Origin: Leishmania donovani
Taxonomy: Eukaryota; Euglenozoa; Kinetoplastea; Trypanosomatida; Trypanosomatidae
Assembly: GCF_000227135.1 (NCBI RefSeq)
Contig: NC_018241.1
Coordinates: 415,329 to 479,328 of the forward strand
DNA: 64,000 nucleotides
Direction: 5' to 3'
The notes beneath the pieces are model-generated. The model saw only the letters and a program-made list of their open reading frames with translations. It did no database searches and was not told where the DNA came from. This document shows positions 1 to 10,096 of the stretch, one piece after another. The position numbers were made by a program, and so were the translations under genes. Positions within the stretch are counted from its first letter, which is position 1. Every line of letters begins with the position of its first letter.

Positions 1-194
1 NNNNNNNNNNNNNNNNNNNNNNNNNNNNNNNNNNNNNNNNNNNNNNNNNNNNNNNNNNNNNNNNNNNNNNNNNNNNNNNNNNNNNNNNNNNNNNNNNNNN
101 NNNNNNNNNNNNNNNNNNNNNNNNNNNNNNNNNNNNNNNNNNNNNNNNNNNNNNNNNNNNNNNNNNNNNNNNNNNNNNNNNNNNNNNNNNNNNN
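1..194. other. Assembly gap (N run)
   Basis: The first 194 positions are all N. The sequence resumes in an AT-dinucleotide microsatellite (about 195-255), which is a likely reason why the assembly broke here. Confidence 0.99.
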
Positions 195-3100
195 CGTATA
201 TGCATATATATATATACCGTATATATATATATGCCGTATATACATATACGTACGGATGTGTATGCTGCTCTTCTCCACAGACGCACACGTGCTGGTAGGC
301 CTCTGTACGCTTCTGGTCAGGCAAGGCCCTCCCCCCCTTTCTGCGCCGTCACCGCCTTCTCAGGCGAGAGGAAACGCACATGTACTTGACAAAGAGCCCC
401 TCCCCCTCCCTCCCCCAGCAAGCTCCATATAACTGAATGGAGCATGTGTGGTAGCTGTGTCGCGGCATTTTTTTCCTTTTATTTTTCGAAACACGGTTCG
501 ATGGTGACGGCGTATAACACCGTCAGCCGCACTCTATTGCCTTCCCCTCTTCGCCCGCCGCAGTCGTTTCCGTTCGTTGGTTATTTTCCACACTCGCTCA
601 GGAGAGGAGAGGGGGGGGGGGCAGAATCGAGTCTCCACCCCCCACCTCTCACCACCCTTCTACATTGCCTTCTTGTTTTGAGGTTTGAATGTGAAACTGA
701 ACATCGCAGGCCGCTGCCTTTCGCGGTGCTTTTCGGATCGCGTTCCTGCGCCAGGACCTTGGAGGCTGCGTGATGGAGGACGCAAGAGAGAGACACAGAC
801 GCCGTGCAGAGACCTCACGGACACACACACAAACACACAGACACACGGAGAGGAAAAGGCAAAGCATGGAAAACGAGCGTGCAAAGAACTCCGAAAACCA
901 ACACACAACGAGAGACCAAGACGGCGAGTTTGCGGAGGAGGTGGCACAGACACTTGGCAGCAAGCGAGAACCGGCACGAAAGGAAAAAAAAAAGCGAAGC
1001 AAGCGCGCGCATACGCGCACCTGCACAGCAAGCTTAGAGGTAAAAGCGCAACAAAAACCTTCAACCTCATGCGCTCATGCGGCTGCCGCTGCCGCCCACC
1101 CCCTCGCCTCCCCCTCTTAGAGCCAAGCATACACGCAGAGCCTCCCGCACACACGGGCATGCAGACACACATCCACAAGCGCTTGTGCGCTAAAGCACGT
1201 GACGTGCGTTCACGCTGTGTAGCTCGCGTGGGCAGGAAAGTGATGGCCAGAAGAGAGCGCAACGTGGGGAGTACAAGGGAGGGAGAAGACGCGGTGATGA
1301 CTTGCCGCTGGCGCGTCTGCGTGCGTTGCATTCAGCAACAGGGCTTCCCTCACTCCTTTACTTTTTATGGGAAGGTATTTCCGTTGTCTCCGAGGGTGGT
1401 GGTGGTAGTGAAAACATCGGAGCCGGAGCAAAACGCTACGATAGCGTGTGTACAGCGAAGGAAGAAGAGGGGGGAGGTGGGGGGCAGGGCGTTGCTGTGT
1501 GCAGTGTGTACAGCATACGAGTGCGAGACAGAGACAGCCCATAGCATACCCACGCGCATTATTCGTCGCGGGTAAAGTGGAACAGAAACAATAACAATAA
1601 ATAAATGAAGTAAAAGCGCCACAGAGCTAAGAAATAGAGACGCAGGAGGAGAGCACACACCCGCGCGCTCAGACAACGAAAGGGAAAGAAAATTCCGTCA
1701 GTGCATACGGCAAGCAGCACACCAAAAGGTAAGACACCCACACACACGGAAAAGAAGAAACAAGAAGCATGGATTCGTCACGAAGGGGAGGGAAGGGCGG
1801 ACAAGCCGAAAAGAGAAGAAGCGACTTAGCCCCTGATACCCCTCTCCACGTGACCATCGTCAATAAGGCTTGCTCTCCATGCTGCCGCTGATGCTGCTCA
1901 CGCGTCTCGCCGTCCATCCTTTCGCCTCTTGCTTTCTGTTTTATGGTCTTCGGCACCCCTCCCTTCTCCGGCTCGTGCTGCTATCATATGCGCCGGTTCA
2001 CGGTGCCGGCTCGCCTACAAAGACAGTGCTTCGAAGACTTCCAGAGCGAGAGCGGAGCGCAAAGACGAAGAGGGCGAAGTGGTGGTGATGGCGGCATGCA
2101 TGCGCATCGACGTGGAGAGAGAGAGACCCAACGCAGCAGCTCCACGCCGGCGCGCGGGGGGAGGAGGAGGGAGTCAACAAGAGATGCGCGTTTAGTGCAA
2201 GATGTCACGCAAGAGACATATATATATATATATATTTCTATATAAGCGAAAAGGGAAGGAAGGGATGGATGATGAGCATGTTGTATACACACGCACCGAG
2301 CACCATGTGGCCGTGGTGGGCAACAAGCGTAGAATCGCACAGGAAACAGAAGTGAGAGCACGCAAGAAGACGCAGCAGCGAATTAGAGGAAAAGCATCAA
2401 AGAAAAAAGAGGAAAGGCAGCGTGCGCAGGCCTTTCAAGTGGAAAGGAAAGGGAGAGGGGACGCCGAGGAGGGGCGTCGTCGACCGTAGAGGCAGTCGCT
2501 GCTGCTGCTAGCAACACAATGAGCAGCTGTCTTGAAAAGCAAATGCGAAAAAAAATAATAAAAACAGAAAACGAGTCGACAAATCGGGGAGGGAATGAGC
2601 AACAGGGGTGGCGGTACAGTAGAAGCTTGGAAAGAATGGAGAGAAATACGAAGAGTAGGAAAGACATACAGAGGTGCGAGCACCGCTGGAGGAGGTTTGG
2701 GGGAGGGGGGGGGGAGGATGGAGGCGGGGCATTACCCTTCCAAAGGGGAACTTCACCACTACCACCTCGATTGATCCTCCTCCCTGCATGCTCTTTCTTG
2801 GTGCCTCCCCACGCCATGTCTCTCTAACCTTTCGCCTTCGTTTCCATCCTCATACTTAAAACACTTTAAAGGGAATATTGCGTATCCCTGCGTCCTTCCG
2901 CCGCCTCCTCGCACACACACACATACACACAAACTCGCCCCGTGTGCCCGCGCTGCCCCCCCGATTCCTTCATGCCCTCCCCCCTCTCCAGCAAGCATCA
3001 AGGTCATCCTCCTCCGCATGCACACATTACGCCAACATGCCCCTCATGTGCTCTCCTCCCCTCACTGCCTCTGTCGTCAGCCTCTCACCCACGAAGCACG

Positions 3101-5110
3101 TTTCTTCGAGAAGCGCGCCCGTGGAAACGAAGCCTACGCGGCACAGCGAGCAAAACGCGTCTGAGGCGTGGATATGAGCCTGCGTCTGCACCTCTGGCTC
3201 CGCACGTTCGTGTGGGTGGAGTCGGCGTGGTTACGCCCTCTTCTCCATAGAAGCACACACAGGCCAAGAGAGACGCCAAGGCAAGACCAAAAAGAGAAAA
3301 GGATACAGGCAACGCGCGTGTTTCGTGTCCGTGAACCGTTATCTGTGTTCGCGTTGACGTCTGTGTACGCAAGCGTGCGTATCGCGCAGGTGCCCCACAA
3401 AGAGGTAAAGCATACGCAAACAAAAATTGGAAATGGAGGTGCAGACACGGTGGTCAGCCATGTGCAGCACAACACCGCCAAGGCAGAGGAGGACGGGGTA
3501 GGCAAGGAGAGAACGGCGCCGAACAGGCGAGAACAGCAGTGAGCAGTGGAAGACACGGATTAGAAAGGCAAAACGTTAAACAGAGGAGATAAACACACAC
3601 AAACGCCGTAGAGGTGACCCCCACTGAAGCAAGAGCTGCAGTAGCCCCTCACACCACCACCAGCGGCATGGTGCTGGGGAAAAAGTAGTTAGGTGGCCGA
3701 GGGGGGGGGAAGGGAATGAACAGTGGGAGGCATCTCGACAACAGGCACACGCACATACACAGAAAACCATTTCAATGCCCCGTCCCCTTTATCCTCGGCT
3801 CAGCAGAAAACAGCTAGGGGGATATGAAGTCAGAGAAAGTGATAGACGGAGGCATGAGCATCGATACGCGTCCTCCATGTACGGCTCGGCAAAGGGCAGG
3901 AGAGAAACGACAGCGAGAAGCAGGGTACAACGCAACCACAAAGACGAACCCAAACACACACGCACACAGGAAAAAAAAAACGAAGACAACCCCGATAAAG
4001 TGAAACGACATCAGCCAACAGCAACGCATACATGCATATATATATATATGCACGTATATATACACTTACCAATATATACGCGTATACCACATACCTGTAC
4101 ACGCACACGCATGAAAAAGGACAGGCAGCGTGTCTTCTTTTTGCGTTGTTTTGCTCCTCCTCCCCCTCTCTCCCCTTCCCCCGCCCCTTTTTCTTTGGTG
4201 ATGCGCAGCGACACAGAAGGCAGGCGAAGGAGAATGGAGGGGAGGGCGGGTCTATCGACGCATGAATCCGTTATCTGGCTCCTTCTTCGCTATTTTCGTT
4301 TTCCTTTTTACATCCATCCCATCCACTCCCCTCCTCTCCTCTCCCTTCTGCCTTTGCCTTCGCCTTTGTGTTTCTGCCATTTCGCTTCACGGGAAAGGGC
4401 GATGCGTATGAGGGCGCGCAAGGAGCGAGTGAATGAAATAGGTGCACGGGATGGGGGATCGAACGAGCGGATGGGGAAGGAGGTGGCACGAGAGAGACAC
4501 TGATACGGACGCAGACAACGGGAGAGGAAGCGCACTTCTGGATCGGCGGGTGCCCCTCATATCCTCTTCTCGTTGGGAGAAGACGGGGCGGGGGTGGGGG
4601 TGGGGACTTGCTCCTGTGCAGCTGGTTTGCTGATGTTCAAATACGCGGTTTGTGTGACTGTGAGCCACACGAACGTACGCACGTGTATAGCAGGCCCACG
4701 GAGACAGGCGAGTGGCGCGGAGGAGGGGGTGCAGCACCAAGAAGTGAGGACAAGCAAACTGGCAAACGAAGACAAGGAGACGAAGCATAGCCGAAGCCTG
4801 CGTTTTGGGTTGTCCACCCCACCTCATGCGCCAAGACACGCATGCATCATCACAGCGTGTGCATGCACTTTGATATCTGCGTCTGCTGATGCGGGGTGGG
4901 GGCGAAGATGCTGATAGCTGGCGTCGGTGCACTCGCCGCCTTGCAGCTGCTCCAGAGGCAAGTTGTGGCGGGGAAGCAGCAGGGGAGAGTCATCGGCCGC
5001 GCTACAGGGACGCAGGCGGGGCACGAGAGACAGCGTGTGTGCTCAGTTTCAACAGCGGGGCGCTTGAAAACACCTACTTTCGTTTCGCATAAGCGGACCT
5101 GCGCGCGATG
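195..5110. other. Long stretch with no convincing gene
   Basis: I see no protein-like reading frame in these 4.9 kb. The open frames present are low-complexity translations of CA, GA and GGA-rich DNA and overlap on both strands. The plus strand is strongly purine-rich, as in the other spacers of the minus-strand block, which suggests that it is transcribed leftward as 3' UTR and spacer downstream of the antiporter gene. AT-dinucleotide patches lie at about 195-255, 2218-2245 and 4030-4080. The part next to 5110 should contain the antiporter 3' UTR. Confidence 0.6.
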
Positions 5111-7756
5111 CTAGGCGATGCTCGAATAGTGCTCCCGCCGCCTGTCGACCGAGTTGCCCGTGACCCTTTCGTCCTCGATCTGGCCGGTGAGGGGGAGGAA
5201 CGCGTCATGATCTTTGGCGGGGCTGCTGCTCACCGACGGCTGGCGCTGGTCTGCCGGCGCACCGTCAGGCAAGTGGGCGTGCCGGCTGGCGTTCTCGGCC
5301 ATGGTGGAATCCATCTCCGCTACGATGATGCCACCGGTGACAGCGGCCCCACTTGACGAGCTTCCGCTGGCGCGTTTCTCCCTCGACTTTTCCGCGGTTT
5401 GGTCGCCCTTCAAGACCACTTTACCGCCTCGCACGAGGCCTAACGACGCCACAACCGCCATGAACATGACGTACATTGCGCTGATCTGCTGCACGTTGTT
5501 CGCGAACTCGGCCATCGTGGCGAGTGAGTGCTCCTTCCCCGGAGGCAGTGCTGCAATCATCCCTGCCACCAAGTTCGCTGCGATGGGCCCCATGGAGGCC
5601 TGCGCCGAGGCCTTGCCAAGGTACCCCACGCATACCAGCAACTTCTCCTTCCACGGCATACCACTGCCAATCTGAATCAAGAAGGTGACGGTAAATCGCA
5701 CAGCTGTGCTGCACACCATGCAGATGATTGCCCTCGGGAAGAAGGTTTTGTTGAAGATCGCCTTGACGTTGATCTTGGCTCCCATCGTGGCAAACAAGAT
5801 CGGCATCATCACCTGATCCCAGGACAGGGCGAGCCACGTCGCCACGTACTTCTTGTGGTCCTCGTGCTCCATCTTGCCTGTCCTTGACCACATGTGCGCC
5901 ACTGTGGCGGAAAAGAAGACGCACATGACACAACCGCCTCCGGCGAGGTTCATCTTATATCCAAAGAACACCATCGCATAGCACTCGAAGAGAAAGATAA
6001 CGAAGGCGAAGTCCATGCAGCTGTTCAGGTGCGCACGGGTGTACTTGCCGTTCGGCAGTCGGTGCGCCTCCTGCTTGATGAGCTCCACGACGTAGAAGAA
6101 AAGAATGCCAAGGCCAATACCGATGATGATGCCACCGAGGAACTGCACAGGGCCGAGGACGATTGCAACGGCCAGCTTCTGATCATAAAATATCAGCCCA
6201 ATAATGAAGTTGGTGCACCACACGCCGATTACGATCTCAATACCAACTGCCGAGAGCATAAGTGACAAGGGGCCCACGCCACAGCCGTAGCCCATGTCCT
6301 GCAGGTACAAGCTACCTGGCACGACGACGGCCGGCGACACGATGCTGCACAGCATGCCTTGCAGGAACGCCCAGTTGTAGTTGTTGTTGTAGTCGAAGAT
6401 CTTGTTGGCAATGAGGCTGTGCGAGACCCCCTCGAATACGAACGGCATCGTTGCCAGCAGTGCGGTCTGCTTCCAGTGCGGAATGATATCCTTGATGGCG
6501 AGCTTGTAGCCGGCACGGGCGAGAATCACCGTGAGCCCGATCTTCGAGGAGATGTCGAACACCTCCTTCACGATGCCGTGCGTCAGGTACTTGAGCGTCG
6601 GGATGTTGTTCCACATGATGCCCACCCACAGAACACCAACAAGGGGCGGTAGCTGTAGGATACGGCATATGAGGCCACCGACGATGGCGGATACGATCAC
6701 GAGCACCAACGGATCCCAGACGTAGCCGCCCGGCTCCACGAGCCAGCGGGGGAGCATGTTCCACAGCAGGAACCATATCAGTACCACAAAGCACACGCGA
6801 ATGAAGATGTTCAGCGCGCGGATCGACAGCCGGCGGCCGCCGATCGCGACGATGAGCCCCTCCTTCCAACACCAGCGCATCTCCCAGTGCTTCTCGCCCT
6901 CGCAGCACTCGCGGATCGACGGCAGGAACCAGTTGCTGCCTGTGTAAGGCAGGAGCGAATACAAGTCGCGGTTTGCCATTATATGCGTGACGTCCGCAAT
7001 GTACACGAGGTCCTCTTCGTTCAGATGGTGGATCTCGTGCGCCAGCGGCATCAAGTGCGGCGGTAGCTCCTTGACGTACGTCTGGTTCACGAAGGAGTCC
7101 GAGTAGGAGAAAGAAGCGTTGAAGTTCTCGGCGCGGGAGGTGTGGTGGTGATCGCGCTCTGCGTTCTCCGGTGTCTGCGGTTGTGAGCCGCCGCTGAAGC
7201 TAGAGGTAGACGGAGCCGCGGTCAGGTCATGGTGGCTGCCCTTGGAGGCGTTCGACCTAACATCGTCGGCGCCGCAAGGACCGTGGCAGGGCAACGGGGT
7301 GAAGGATTCGTAGCTGCTGCCGGCGGACTGCGCCAAGTGGACGGTCCCGGCAGTACCTGCCCTCTTCCGCACTAGCAGGTCGGGCACCACCACCTCGCTT
7401 TTGTGCGGCTTCCCGTACATGACGGTGCGGCGCGAGTCCGCGAAGACGGAGCGGCTGCCGCCGCTCGCGTCGGGGTGAGAGAGTTGGTGAAAAGACGACC
7501 CAGCGGAGCTGCTGGAGATACTGGCTGCACCGTCTTCGTGCTGCGGCCGCAATCGGGCCTCAAGGGCCTCAGTGTTCCTGAGCGAGGACATGTGTATACC
7601 GGTTGCGACAGGCTGCTGCGGCAGAGGGTGCAGTCCAACGTCCCCAATCAGGGCATCGGTGTTGCTCTTGTCAACTCGACCGTCACGATTAGGTACAACG
7701 TACTGATGTTGCTGCTGTGGCTGGTGCTGTGCGTAGTAGTTGGGTCTGTCACTCAT
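5111..7756 (-). CDS. SLC9B/NHA2-like cation-proton antiporter
   Basis: An 881-residue multi-pass membrane protein of the cation/proton antiporter superfamily, closest by eye to the animal SLC9B (NHA) group. A hydrophilic N-terminus of about 310 residues is followed by about 12 hydrophobic segments (roughly 318-775) and a charged C-terminal tail. Family landmarks are clear: the SPAVVVP segment with LQDMGYG after it, an arginine in a core helix (Arg687, matching the conserved NHA2 arginine), and a YLGKASAQASMG segment matching the WLPKATVQAAIG region of NHA2. It should exchange Na+ or Li+ (or K+) for protons at the plasma or an internal membrane. The usual Asp-Asp pair after SPAVVVP is replaced by Glu507-Ile508 (or Ile506-Glu507), so ion specificity or stoichiometry may differ. 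The start is the first ATG. It is the most distal gene of the minus-strand block in this window. Confidence 0.85.
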   Translation of the reverse strand: MSDRPNYYAQHQPQQQHQYVVPNRDGRVDKSNTDALIGDVGLHPLPQQPVATGIHMSSLRNTEALEARLRPQHEDGAASISSSSAGSSFHQLSHPDASGGSRSVFADSRRTVMYGKPHKSEVVVPDLLVRKRAGTAGTVHLAQSAGSSYESFTPLPCHGPCGADDVRSNASKGSHHDLTAAPSTSSFSGGSQPQTPENAERDHHHTSRAENFNASFSYSDSFVNQTYVKELPPHLMPLAHEIHHLNEEDLVYIADVTHIMANRDLYSLLPYTGSNWFLPSIRECCEGEKHWEMRWCWKEGLIVAIGGRRLSIRALNIFIRVCFVVLIWFLLWNMLPRWLVEPGGYVWDPLVLVIVSAIVGGLICRILQLPPLVGVLWVGIMWNNIPTLKYLTHGIVKEVFDISSKIGLTVILARAGYKLAIKDIIPHWKQTALLATMPFVFEGVSHSLIANKIFDYNNNYNWAFLQGMLCSIVSPAVVVPGSLYLQDMGYGCGVGPLSLMLSAVGIEIVIGVWCTNFIIGLIFYDQKLAVAIVLGPVQFLGGIIIGIGLGILFFYVVELIKQEAHRLPNGKYTRAHLNSCMDFAFVIFLFECYAMVFFGYKMNLAGGGCVMCVFFSATVAHMWSRTGKMEHEDHKKYVATWLALSWDQVMMPILFATMGAKINVKAIFNKTFFPRAIICMVCSTAVRFTVTFLIQIGSGMPWKEKLLVCVGYLGKASAQASMGPIAANLVAGMIAALPPGKEHSLATMAEFANNVQQISAMYVMFMAVVASLGLVRGGKVVLKGDQTAEKSREKRASGSSSSGAAVTGGIIVAEMDSTMAENASRHAHLPDGAPADQRQPSVSSSPAKDHDAFLPLTGQIEDERVTGNSVDRRREHYSSIA

Positions 7757-7888
7757 CTAACGTCGAGCTGCGCACGCAAAAAAAAAAAAAGACAAGCTCG
7801 CGTTTGGGAAGCGGTGCTCGTGCAATGTGAGAAAAGGGCACACACGTGTGGGGAGGGCGGGGTATGACTATGTACGGTTAAGCCATAC

Positions 7889-7923
<35 letters not shown>

Positions 7924-8965
7924 CTGAGGAAGCAGTGGAATAGGGTGAAAAGGACGTAAATCGTAGAGCAGGGGAGACAACAACGAAGCGAAACAGGCTG
8001 GACGTGTGCAACGGACTGATATGCAGCGTCCCTCTCCCCAAGCAGCAACAACAACAAAAAAAGATGAGAGCGAGCGCCGAGAGTACAGGAGAGAGGAGAA
8101 GGGAGTGGGACGTCGTACTCAGCCGGGCAAAGGTTGACCCGAGGAGGAAGCAGGCGTTGTGGGCGACAGGGGGATATGGGAGGTAACACTGTGCATCAGG
8201 AATGGATACGTGCCCGCTAGTGTCTGCTAGCGTACATTCACTCAGCGCTTCACTCGAAAACCGCCGTCGCCGGAGAGAAGAAGACCCTCCAAGTTGGGAT
8301 TGATGGGCACTGTTCCTGTTTTACACGCGGCAAGCTGGTTGGGAGGGAGGGGTGGTGGGAAGGGAAGGGCTGACCGATGCGAGAAGATTGTCAAAACATC
8401 TTTGTTTTGGCTCAAGAAAGCACATCTGCTGGCACGTGTTAATGTCTTAATCGTGTTTCTTCCCTTCTGGAGGTGGAGCGGAGGCGACGGGGCCAGCGAG
8501 TGGAGCGACAAGAGGAGATGAAAAAGGGGGTGAGAGGGGCGAGAGGCGGGAGGGAGGGAGGGGGGCAGGAGACCCGTCGTCGCGCACGCGCACGCCGCTC
8601 TCGGCGCTCGAAAGAAACAAAGATAAGGGACGAAAAAAAAAGCGTGCGCGTGAAACCAACAACAGCGATATATACACACACACATACATGCATACATATC
8701 TGTGTATACTCGTGCACACACAACGGGAACAGCAACCAAGTGGGCCTTGACGGCGCTCATGCGACAGAGAAATGCGAGGCCGGTGTACCGCGAGATTCTA
8801 CGCCCATTCGCGCGCACGCCTGTACACGCCAAACGCCAGGAAGCACGTGAACATCTTCTTAAAAAAAAAAGGCAGCGCAATCAGTGCCCAACGCGCACGC
8901 GCATAGGAGAAGAGAAAGCGTCAGGGATGACCTTTCCTTATTCTTTCTTTTCCGGCCGACGCACA
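7757..8965. other. Intergenic spacer
   Basis: No gene is seen. It contains an AT tract followed by a GT tract (about 7888-7922) and is purine-rich on the plus strand, as expected for 5' and 3' UTRs of flanking minus-strand genes. The pyrimidine-rich minus strand just upstream of 7756 would carry the splice acceptor for the antiporter mRNA. Confidence 0.6.
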
Positions 8966-10096
8966 TCAAGCGTCTGCGGAATCCGTAAACATTACGAAAA
9001 CCGTGCGTATTGCAATGCTAGCGACGCTCACCATGAGCCGGAAGCGTAGCCCCGACCACAGCGCCGTCACCCCTTCTTCTCGCACAATCGTCCTGGCGCA
9101 GTCCATAACGCCGGCGTAGCGCCTCTCGTCCTTCTCGTCTGAAGCCGTCAGAACGAGGCGACGGCTCACCACCTCCAGCGGCTGCGTGAGTACGTCGGCC
9201 ACAATCGCCAACCCGCGAGCCACCGCGTACGGGTACGCCATCTGTACACGCTCACTCAACATGACGGAGGCGATAAGGTACAGACCACGGTAAGCGCACA
9301 CGGTCAGCGGCTCGACGGCGGCGCCGCGGTAGAACCCGCCCCAACCCTTGCGACGGTAGATTTGGCGAGCTGTCTCCGTGGCTGTTGTGTAGCGGTACGC
9401 CTCCTCCTGCAGCGGCGAGACCGGCTCAGCCTCCTCTGCATCTGCTCTTCCATTCGCACCGCTCTTCGCCGCCGCTGCCTCGCCGCCAGCGCAAACAGCA
9501 CCGGTAGCACCACCGGCTGGAGCGACAATGTCAGCCATGTAGTTGGTCATGATAGTTTTGCGGATGGCATTGTACGGGGTGGCGACCCACACCGCCGCGC
9601 TCGTGGCCGCCATCGACAGCGCCACGATGACAGAGGTGCTCATCTGATCCGCCATGCGGGCCGGAATCAGCCGCTGCAGGCATGCAAACACCGCATTGGT
9701 GGCGAACGAGTCCACGAAGCCGCTCGGCAGCGTCAGCACCGCATCTGCCATGACACCGCGGAGAAAACCGCCAAGCCCCTCCTTGCGCCACAGGCGGCTG
9801 TACAGCTGTCCAACGCCATGGAAGCCACCAGCGGGCAGGCGGCCCTGGCGCACCAGTTCGCCCTCGACAGCGGTCAGCACCATCACGCGGTCAATCGGGG
9901 CCGCCATAGATCGCTGTAAAAGATCAAAGACGGCGCGGATCAGCATGTCCAGCGCCATATCCGTAGCAGTCAGCTGCAACTCTTGACCGCCGCCGTACTG
10001 GCCATACGGGGTGTCGCTACCTGCTGTGCCCGTCTGAGAAGCCTGGTACTGCTGCTCCTGGTGGGCAGCTGGGGGAGAGGCGGCGTGGGCGGGCAT
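8966..10096 (-). CDS. Mitochondrial carrier, ADP/ATP-carrier-like
   Basis: A 376-residue member of the mitochondrial carrier family (SLC25). Three carrier repeats can be traced. The first has API-D-RVMV followed by a GGFLRG loop, the second has TPYNAIRKT with TNYMAD, and the third has PLEVVSRR followed by a YAGVMDCARTIVREEG segment typical of adenine-nucleotide carriers. The first signature lacks its usual basic residue (Met instead of Lys/Arg), and the RRRMMM hallmark of true ADP/ATP carriers is replaced by RRLVLTA, so transport of ADP/ATP is uncertain. It probably sits in the mitochondrial inner membrane. A low-complexity N-terminus of about 40 residues and an Ala/Gly-rich insertion between repeats 2 and 3 (about residues 190-220) make it longer than the usual 300 residues. 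The next gene upstream in transcription (12213-13523) is a more degenerate paralogue. Confidence 0.82.
   Translation of the reverse strand: MPAHAASPPAAHQEQQYQASQTGTAGSDTPYGQYGGGQELQLTATDMALDMLIRAVFDLLQRSMAAPIDRVMVLTAVEGELVRQGRLPAGGFHGVGQLYSRLWRKEGLGGFLRGVMADAVLTLPSGFVDSFATNAVFACLQRLIPARMADQMSTSVIVALSMAATSAAVWVATPYNAIRKTIMTNYMADIVAPAGGATGAVCAGGEAAAAKSGANGRADAEEAEPVSPLQEEAYRYTTATETARQIYRRKGWGGFYRGAAVEPLTVCAYRGLYLIASVMLSERVQMAYPYAVARGLAIVADVLTQPLEVVSRRLVLTASDEKDERRYAGVMDCARTIVREEGVTALWSGLRFRLMVSVASIAIRTVFVMFTDSADA

Noticed and set aside
685..1575. A 296-codon plus-strand ORF in the left spacer
   Set aside because: The translation is low-complexity (Arg, Thr, His from CA/GA-rich DNA), overlaps equally long minus-strand ORFs, and has no recognisable motif.
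3775..4503. A 242-codon plus-strand ORF
   Set aside because: It is made of purine-rich low-complexity sequence and AT microsatellite, and opposes the direction of the surrounding unit.
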